From Bos javanicus (taxonomy: Eukaryota; Chordata; Mammalia; Artiodactyla; Bovidae), in NCBI RefSeq assembly GCF_032452875.1, contig NC_083871.1:4253692-4317691 (forward strand): DNA of 64,000 nt. The letters are read 5' to 3'. The notes under the pieces were generated by a model. The model saw only the letters and a list, made by a program, of their open reading frames with translations. It had not been told where the DNA came from and searched no databases. Shown piece by piece: positions 57,387 through 64,000 of the stretch; the stretch's first letter is position 1, and every line of letters begins with the position of its first letter. Both the position numbers and the translations under genes were made by a program.

Positions 57387-57793
57387 ATACCTGTATCACT
57401 GATCCCTCTCACAGCACCAATTATCTTGCTGGATCTCACTGTGCAGCACTGTTCGCTGAATCCGTGGTAGGCAAGGCATGAGCTAAGAAGCTGGAAGAAA
57501 AGGAGAGGAGCCAGTAGGAACTGCAGACGCGTTTATTCTCTCCTGGCTGGTGCAGCATCCATTGCAGCAGACATAACATCACGCAATATAATCACGTACA
57601 ACCCTTCAGGGCTTTTCCAGGAGAAGCTTATACAGGCATACCCCACAAACTACACCACCAAGCGAGTACCTTGTGATGCACATGTGCAGTGCCAAAAATG
57701 AGATCCTCTATTACATAGTCGTTATTTAAAAAACGTGGGGTGAGAGAACCTGAATGTATGTTTTTGGCTAATTTGCTCTCTCCCCACAATACC
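57387..57793 (-). mobile_element. solo ERV LTR with exact 5-bp TSD
   Basis: The LTR spans 57392-57788 (397 bp), with TG at one end and CA at the other. It is flanked by ATACC at 57387-57391 and 57789-57793. On the minus strand it has a TATA-like TATAAGC near 57632-57626 and a polyadenylation signal (complement TTTATT) at 57532-57537. It is related to the LTR at 41576-42082. No internal retroviral sequence is present, so it is a solo LTR from recombination between two LTRs. Confidence 0.92.
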
Positions 57794-57822
57794 TAACTGA
57801 TGTCATGCTATTATCCAAAACT

Positions 57823-58066
57823 AAAGATAGTACTCTTGCCTGGAAAATCCCATGGATGGAGGAACCTGGTGGGCTGCAGTCCATGGGGTCGTGACTGAGC
57901 AACTTCACTTTCTCTTTTCACTTTCATGCATTGGAGAAGGAAATGGCAACCCACTCCAGTGTTCTTGCCTGGAGAATCCCAGGGACGAGGGAGCCTGCTG
58001 GTCTGCCGTCTATGGGGTTGCACAGAGTCGGACACGACTGAAGTGACTTAGCATAGCAAAGATAGT
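57823..58066 (+). mobile_element. Bov-A2 SINE with exact 9-bp TSD
   Basis: Bov-A2 at 57832-58057: 'actcttgcctggaaaatccc' to linker 'ctcttttcactttcatgca' to 'gacacgactgaagtgactt'. AAAGATAGT is repeated at 57823-57831 and 58058-58066. The end of the first monomer is shortened ('ggggtcgtgactgagcaac'). Confidence 0.95.
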
Positions 58067-58439
58067 TAGAACACTATTGCTTTCTTTAATAGACTTTGCT
58101 TTTATTAATTTTGCTTTGATAGACATATTCATGAGATAACCTATAGAGTTGATTAATCAAATTTACTGTTTCTAATGAGAATCACAGTATAGATTTCTAC
58201 CTTATTCCTTCATAAAGCCTCTATTTTTTAAGATAAACTTGTATCTTCCCTTAATTCTTGCATAGTTAAGAATGCCCCTGGATATCATCACTTGCCCATG
58301 TGATGAAAGGGAAGACTAAGACATGTTGCAAGCTCATTCTTGGTCCTGACGTAGTACTCATTCAGAGGATTTCATAATAAATGTCAGGCAAATTCTCAAT
58401 TTTATTCTTAATGTGAAGTGTATTTTTTGCAAATATTGG
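58067..58439. other. unique sequence, no gene seen
   Basis: AT-rich DNA without a recognised repeat. Confidence 0.45.
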
Positions 58440-58972
58440 TGAAAAGTATGGATTCATAGAAGAATTAATACAGAGAAGCTCCATATACTTGTACTTAAAT
58501 TATTCCAATGGTAATATTTTGCATCACCATAGCAGAAAATCACAAACAAGAAATTAGCATTGATAAAAGCTCATCCATTTTCAGGTTTCATCAGTTTTGC
58601 ATGTACTTAATTGTGTACACATGTGTATGCATTTTAATGCAAATCTATCACACATGGAGATTTGTGAGCCACCCACAGTCCAAGATGCAGAACAGTTCCT
58701 TTTCAAAGATCTTTCCTGATACTGTTTCATAGGCACAACTACCTACCTTTCTTCCTACTTCACATATCTTTGGTTATCACTAAACTGCTCTCTAATTCTA
58801 TAATGTTATTATATCAAAAGTGCAATGCAAATGAAATCATGCAGTATGTAAACTTTTGACACTGTCCTTTTTTCACCCAGAATAACTCCCTTAAGATCCA
58901 TCTAAATTGTTACATATATCAATAGTCCATCTCATATTGTTGCTGAGCCATATTCCACAGTCTGGATGGACC

Positions 58973-60337
58973 ATTCAGTCATGTCCAGCTCTTTGCGACC
59001 CCGTGAACTGCAGCACTCAAGGCCTCCCTGTACATCACCAACTCCTGGAGTTCACCCAAACTCATGTCCATCGAGTCGGTGATGCCATCCAGCCATCTCA
59101 TCCTCTGTCGTCCCCTTCTCCTCCTGCCCCCAGTCCCTCCCAGCTTCAGAGTCTTTTCCAATGAGTCAACTCTTCACATGAGATGGCCAAAGTACTGGAG
59201 TTTCAGCTTTAGCATCATTCCTTCCAAAGAAATCCCAGGGCTGATCTCCTACAGAATGGACTGGTTGGATCTCCTTGCAGTCCAAGGGACTCTCAAGAGT
59301 CTTCTCCAACACCACAGTTCAAAAGCATCAATTCTTCAGTGCTCAGCTTTCTTCACAGTCCAACTTTCACATCCATACATGACCACTGGAAAAACCATAG
59401 CCTTGACTAGATGGACCTTTGTTGGCAAAGTAATGTCTCTGCTTTTGAATATGCTATCTAGGTTGGTCATAACTTTCCTTCCAAGGAGTAAGCATCTTTT
59501 AATTTCATGGCTGCAATCACCATCTGCAGTGATTTTGGAGACCAAAAAAATAAAGTCTGACACTTTTTCCACTGTTTCCCCATCTATTTCCCATGAAGTG
59601 ATGGGACCAGATGCCATGATCTTCGTTTTCTGAATGTTGAGCTTTAAGGCAACTTTTTCACTCTCCTCTTTCACTTTCATCAAGAGGCTTTTTAGTTCCT
59701 CTTCACTTTCTGTCATAAGGGTGGTATTATCTGCATATCTAAAGTTAATGTTATTTCTCCTGGCAATCTTGACTCCAGCTTGTGCTTCTTCCGGTCCAGT
59801 GTTTCTCATGATGTACTCTGCATATAAGTTAAATAAGCAGGGTGACAATATACAGCCTTGATGTACTCCTTTTCCTATTTGGAACTAGTCTGTTGTTCCA
59901 TGTCCAGTTCTAACTGTTGCTTTCTGACCTGCATGCAAATTTCTCAAGAGACAAGTCAGGTGGTCTGGTATTCACATCTCTTTCAGAATTTTCCACAGTT
60001 TATTGTGATCCACACAGTCAAAGGCTTTGGCATAGTCAATAAAGCAGAAATAGATGTTTTTCTGGAACTCTCTTGTTTTTTTTGATGATCCAGAGGATGT
60101 TGGCAATTTAATCTCTTGTTCCTCTGCCTTTTCTGAAACCAGCTTGAACGTCAGGAAGTTCATGGTTCACATATTGCTGAAGCCTGGCTTGGAGAATTTT
60201 GAGCATCACTTTACTAGCATGTGAGATGAGTGTAATTGTGCGGTAGTTTGTGCATTCTTTGGCATTGCCTTTCTTTGGGATTGGAATGAAAATTGACCTT
60301 TTCCAGTCCTGTGGCCACTGCTAAGTTTTCCAAATTA
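58973..60337 (-). mobile_element. BovB LINE, ~1.4 kb 3' portion, inside L1
   Basis: The complement of BovB from 'ttcagtcatgtccagctctt' to the region before RT motif A ('cactgctaagttttccaaat'). It is little diverged. The L1 text lacks about three bases at the join and no TSD is visible, suggesting a blunt insertion or a small target deletion. Confidence 0.95.
59336..59848 (-). pseudogene. BovB ORF remnant (RT motif C and after)
   Basis: A 170-codon frame beginning MSPCLFNLYAEYIMRN. The YADD motif is changed: it reads RYADNTTLMTE, so the second catalytic aspartate is replaced by asparagine. It ends at KAEH, followed by a TGA stop where other copies have CGA. The RT fragment would therefore be inactive even if translated. 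Confidence 0.9.
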
Positions 60338-61297
60338 GTTTGTTCATCACTTGAAGGACATTTTTGCTGCTCCAATTTACACATATTTAAAATAATGCTG
60401 CTGGAGATATTCTCATACATCTTTCCTTATGTGAAAATAAGTTCTCATTTTACTGGAATAAATGCCCATGATATATACAGTAAGTTGTAATTTTGTAAGA
60501 AACCACTATATTCTTTTTCAGAGTGACTCTAATATGTTACATTTCCATGAGCAATGTATAATAAATTTAATTTTTCCACATGCTCACCAGTGTGCTATTA
60601 ATTACTACTAGTTATTCTGGGTAATGATATCTTAGTGTGTTTTAAATTTGCATTTCTCTAATGGCAAATGATTGTAAACATATTTGCATATGCTCATTTG
60701 CCATTTATGTTTTGTTCAACTAAATGTTTTCATATCTTTTGCCCATTTTCTAACTGAAATTTTGTTTAAGCTGTTGAACTTTCAGAATTTTTAATGTATT
60801 CTAGATACTAAGTTCTCTGTCAGATATGATATTTGGAAATACTTTCTGCCAATTGGTAGCTTGTTCTTTTTCACCTCTTCACATACACTTTCACAGACAG
60901 ACGTCTCATTTAGATGAGGTCCAATTGATGAACTCTTCCCATGGATTTTGCTTTGAGATCAAATATAAAAACTCTTCACCTAGGCCTATATCTCAAAGAT
61001 TTCTTCCTTTTTTCCTGAAAGTTTTATATTTTATTCTTTACATTGATTGAAGTCCATGATCCGTTTTACTTTTTTTTTTAGTTAATTTGTATAATGTTTA
61101 AATTAAGGTTCGTTATTTGCCTGTGAAAATCTAATACGTTTAGCATTTGTTGAAGGGCTTGATTTTTTCCATAACACAGATTTTCCACTGTTGTCAAAAT
61201 TCAGTTTGGCGTTTTTGTATGTGTCTGTGTTCTTTAGTTTGTTTGCTGAGGTATGTGTTTATTTCTCCATCAATATTGTCCTGGTTATGATTGCTGG

Positions 61298-61596
61298 GAT
61301 GATTTGGGAGAATGGCATTGAAACATATATAATATCATATAAGAAACAAATCACCAATCCAAGTTTGGTGCAGGATACAGGATGCTTGGGGCTGGTGCAC
61401 TGGGAAGACCCAGAGGGATGGTATGGGGAGGGAGGTGGGAGGGGGGTTCATGATTGGGAACACGTGTATACCCATGGTGGATTCATGTTGATGTATGACA
61501 AAACCAATACAATATTGTAAAGTAATTAGCCTCTAATTAAAATAAATAAATTTAAAAAATAAATAAATAAAAAATTTAAAAATTAAAAAAAAAAGA
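61298..61596 (+). mobile_element. young ruminant L1 3' end with A-rich tail
   Basis: Plus-strand L1 terminus: 'ttgggagaatggcattgaaa', 'ggatgcttggggctggtgca', 'gacccagagggatggtatgg', 'cccatggtggattcatgttg' and 'aaccaatacaatattgtaaa', then A-rich AAATAAATAAAT. It is strongly 5' truncated and sits in the opposite orientation to the host L1. Confidence 0.93.
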
Positions 61597-61710
61597 TACA
61601 GTAGAGTGATTTCTCCCAATTTGTTGTTGTTCATCTAAATGGTTTTATCTATTTTAAAGTATGGTAAGTATGTCTATAATAAACTTGGTGGAATTTTTAC
61701 TATAACTGCA

Positions 61711-62360
61711 TGTTTTGCCAAAAGTTTCACTTTCATCTCAGGTTCAAAGGATTTATTAACAAAATAATCCACTCGTTCAATACAAATAATACCAATATTT
61801 ATTAGAGAATTACCTAGCTTACTTTCAATATACTAACATTAAAAGAAAAGAGTAATAGAAACAGCAGAGGATATGTCACCAAATTGAGTTTTGCCCATGT
61901 CCACACTCAGTTAGCACCATGAAGCCCTGCATCACAGCACATCTGGAGTCCAGATTGGGAAAATGGTCCCAGACAGAACATCCGCTCCAAGGGTTAGACT
62001 GCACAGATTGCAGTTTGGCGTTCCCACTTATAATCCCAGGATGCAAACTGATATTATCATCAGTCTGTGAGCAAATCACAGCTCTGGTTTCATGTTAATG
62101 CTATTTGTCTTGTCTTGTAAAATGTGATATGTTGTTAAGCCTGGGGCTTGGTTGGTCAGACCCCCTCCAGGTGCTCAACAATCTCAGGATTCTTCCCCAT
62201 CTTATCTTGTGGTACTCTCACAGTAGACAGTGAGGGCACTCCCAGTCAGCGAAGTGTCCAGACAGGCTCAGAGGCCTGCTCTGCTTGGTCTCTGAGGCCT
62301 AACTAAGACTATTTATTTAATCTCCCTAACACTGCGTAGAGGGGACTGGCACCTTCACTA
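61711..62360 (-). mobile_element. unclassified insertion in L1, possibly ERV LTR
   Basis: L1 text stops near 61710 and resumes near 62361, leaving ~650 bp of other sequence. On the minus strand it contains AATAAA-like signals (complements near 61750 and 61799) but no clear TG...CA ends. A TGTT at both borders (61711-61714, 62361-62364) could be a 4-bp TSD or chance. I do not recognise the family. Confidence 0.4.
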
Positions 62361-62625
62361 TGTTGAATCTCACACTCTAACTTGTTTCATTGGATTTTTA
62401 TAATTCTTTATATGCAGGTCTTGCAAATGATTTGATAGTTGCACACTTACTCATTTCATTTTCTTTCAGACAATTATGAATGGCATTGTCTTTTTATTTC
62501 AGTTGCCATAGGTTTGTTATTTATAGATAGAACTGTATTGTTTTCCATATATTGGGTTTATATCCTGCTAATTTATCAAAATGACATGTTAGACCTAGGA
62601 GTTTCTTGGAATTATTTTATGGTCT

Positions 62626-62862
62626 ATCTTGGTAAAGGACTTCCCAGGTGGCTCAGTGGTAAAGAATCTTCCTGCAATGCAGATTTGATCCCTGGGGTTT
62701 AATCCCTGGGTCAGGAAGATACCCTGGAGAAGGAAATGGCAACCCACTCCAGTATTCTTGCCTGGGAAATCCCATGGACAGAGGAGCCTGGCAGGCTACA
62801 GTCCATGGTGTTGCAAAGAATCAGCCACTACTTGGTGATTAAACAACAACAATCTTAGTAAA
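62626..62862 (+). mobile_element. Bov-tA SINE with 11-bp TSD
   Basis: Bov-tA at 62637-62851: head 'ttcccaggtggctcagtgg', a partly duplicated B-box zone ('gatccctggggtttaatccc') and centre 'ggcaacccactccagtatt'. The tail is weak. Flanks ATCTTGGTAAA (62626-62636) and ATCTTAGTAAA (62852-62862) differ by one base. L1 continues on both sides. Confidence 0.94.
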
Positions 62863-63090
62863 TATTCCATAGGATTTTGAAAGGATATGTGCCTCTTGCG
62901 GTTGGATGGAATGTCCTATATGTGTGTTTAGATCCTTTTGGCTGACTTTGCTGATAAGTGTTCTATGACTTTGCCTATTTTCTCTCTAGTAGTCCCTCTC
63001 TAATAGATTGGAGTATTCAAGCATCTAACTTTAACTGTGGATTTATCTCTCTTTTTATTTATTAATTTTTATTATTTCATATTCATCTTT

Positions 63091-63702
63091 TTTGGGCCCT
63101 TCACATACCGCTGTGTGAGAAAGTCAGAGCACTGCCTGCCAACTGTATCATGGGCAGGACTTTGGAGCAGAAAGTCAGCTCTTCATTTTGCCCTATAAGA
63201 AACAAAGAAAGGGCAGTATTTTCCCCATTGTCATTTCATTTGAGTTAGTTCAGTTCAGTTCAATTCAGTTCAGTCGCTAAGTCGTGTCTTGCCAAAAAGA
63301 TTGCTGTTCTTGCCAAAAAGACTTCTCTTCTTCCACTCCACAATTTCCCCAATCCTCTGGCCAATGGGATAGGCTTTTGTGGAAGTTTTTTGTATGTGCC
63401 TATTGGTGATTTCCATGGACAGAGGAGCCTGGTGGGCTGCAGTCCATGGGGCTGCAAAAAGTCAGACATATATGAGCAGCTAAGCACAGCAGCGAAGGTG
63501 GCTCCAGTTTTGAGTCTCAGCATCCTTTCTGGGATACATGAACAGTAGTAGGGAAACCAGGGAACTCAAAGTTCTCCTTTCTCCTCTTATTTCTCCCTCC
63601 TGTCTTGTCATTTCTCAAGCTCCAGGGCACCAACAAAGCCTATCTTCTTCTTTCTTTTCACACTTCAGAGTCTTCTCGTAATGGTTTATTGCATTATGTA
63701 CT
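63091..63702. other. patchwork with two Bov fragments
   Basis: Mostly unassigned. A minus-strand Bov tail with CAGTT repeats lies at about 63244-63288. A plus-strand Bov-tA tail ('tggacagaggagcctggtgg' to 'gtcagacatatatgagcag') lies at about 63408-63485. The string CTTGCCAAAAAGA occurs twice, at about 63288-63300 and 63309-63321. Confidence 0.6.
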
Positions 63703-63916
63703 GTGTTGTGCTTAGTCACTCAGTAGTGACCAACTCTTTGTGACACCACGGACTGCAGCCCGTCAGGCTCCTCTGCCCATGGGGATTCTCCAGGCAAGAA
63801 TACTGGACTGGGTTGCCATGCCCTCTTCCATGGGATCTTCCCAACCCAAGGATTAAACCTAGGTCTCGCACATTGCAGGCCGATTCTTTACCATCTGAGC
63901 CACCAGGGAAGCCCAA
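63703..63916 (-). mobile_element. Bov-tA SINE, near full length
   Basis: The complement of Bov-tA: tail 'gtgcttagtcactcagtagt', centre 'caagaatactggactgggtt' and head 'ttaccatctgagccaccagg'. Confidence 0.94.
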
Positions 63917-63917
63917 G

Positions 63918-64000
63918 GATACTGGAGAGGGTAGCCTATCCCTTCTCCAGGGGATCTTCCAGACCCAAGAACTGAACCTGGGTCTCCTGCATTGCAGGTG
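63918..64000 (-). mobile_element. second Bov-tA SINE, cut by window end
   Basis: Directly after the previous SINE a second Bov-tA begins in its middle ('gatactggagagggtagcct') and runs to the B-box-like 'gaacctgggtctcctgcatt' at the window edge. The two are in tandem on the minus strand. Confidence 0.9.

Larger units (their letters stand above)
58440..63090 (-). mobile_element. ancient L1, multiply interrupted
   Basis: Pieces of one minus-strand L1 appear in order: 3' UTR at 58440-58972 ('aatggtaatattttgcatca'), then 60338-61297 ('ttgcatttctctaatggcaa', 'ccaattggtagcttgttct'). ORF2 parts follow at 61597-61710, 62361-62636 and 62863-63090 ('ccatatattgggtttatatc', 'ttggatggaatgtcctatat'). Four insertions separate them. 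No coding frame survives. Confidence 0.82.

Noticed and set aside
361..64000. CRISPR array or other prokaryotic-type defence system from the many repeated units
   Set aside because: The repeats are dispersed retroposons of varied length with poly-A or AGC tails and TSDs, in a mammalian sequence context. There is no regular spacing and no cas-like gene.

Overview
The window looks like repeat-rich, non-coding nuclear DNA from a pecoran ruminant (cattle, sheep, goat or buffalo type). The diagnostic sequences are the BovB (RTE-clade) LINE and the tRNA-derived, BovB-tailed SINEs Bov-tA and Bov-A2. Ruminant-style L1 3' ends are also present, on a background of older mammalian repeats (MIR, L2, MaLR LTRs, older L1). 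The species cannot be told from sequence alone. I recognise no host protein-coding exon, no rRNA and no functional tRNA gene. Every protein-like reading frame that I recognise is a decayed piece of BovB.

Layout. 0-5.6 kb: mostly unique DNA with an L2 tail, a BovB tail and one SINE. 5.6-8.0 kb: a BovB copy bounded by a 12-bp target-site duplication (TSD), itself carrying a Bov-tA. 9-12.4 kb: SINEs, MaLR LTRs and L1 3' ends, including a ~100-bp direct repeat around one L1 piece. 12.4-20 kb: unique DNA, two BovB pieces head to tail and a MIR. 20.4-21.6 kb: a young BovB with an exact 10-bp TSD and the longest reverse transcriptase frame of the window. 22-31.8 kb: L1/L2 remnants, SINEs, AT microsatellites, a repeat-poor stretch (27.1-30.6 kb) that may hold conserved regulatory DNA, then a MIR and an old BovB. 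32-37.9 kb: unique DNA, one L1 3' end, SINEs and an LTR-like block containing a tRNA-Glu-like segment. 37.9-41.4 kb: the longest BovB (minus strand), reaching through the endonuclease into 5' leader sequence. 41.5-42.8 kb: an L1 3' end split by a solo LTR. 43.7-44.4 kb: a homeodomain-site-rich unique stretch. 44.5-50.9 kb: SINEs, microsatellites, L1, a MaLR LTR and BovB. 50.9-54 kb: a BovB inserted in opposite orientation into another BovB, making a large inverted repeat. 54-58.1 kb: L1 pieces, SINE-in-SINE and a second solo LTR of the family seen at 41.6 kb, here with a 5-bp TSD. 58.4-63.1 kb: one ancient minus-strand L1 broken by a BovB, a young L1 tail, an unclassified block and a Bov-tA. 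The window ends inside a Bov-tA.

How the parts relate. BovB fragments add up to about 15 kb by my interval sums, close to a quarter of the window. The SINEs depend on LINE machinery and share their 3' tail with BovB. Nested insertions and TSDs give a relative order: MIR/L2/MaLR/old L1 first, then older BovB, then SINEs, LTRs and younger BovB/L1. The material most likely to matter to the host is unique DNA that may contain enhancers (27.4-28.7 kb, 29.4 kb, 43.8-44.4 kb). That is inference from base composition and motifs, not proof. All repeat calls were made by eye from remembered family features; exact boundaries are approximate unless a TSD is given.
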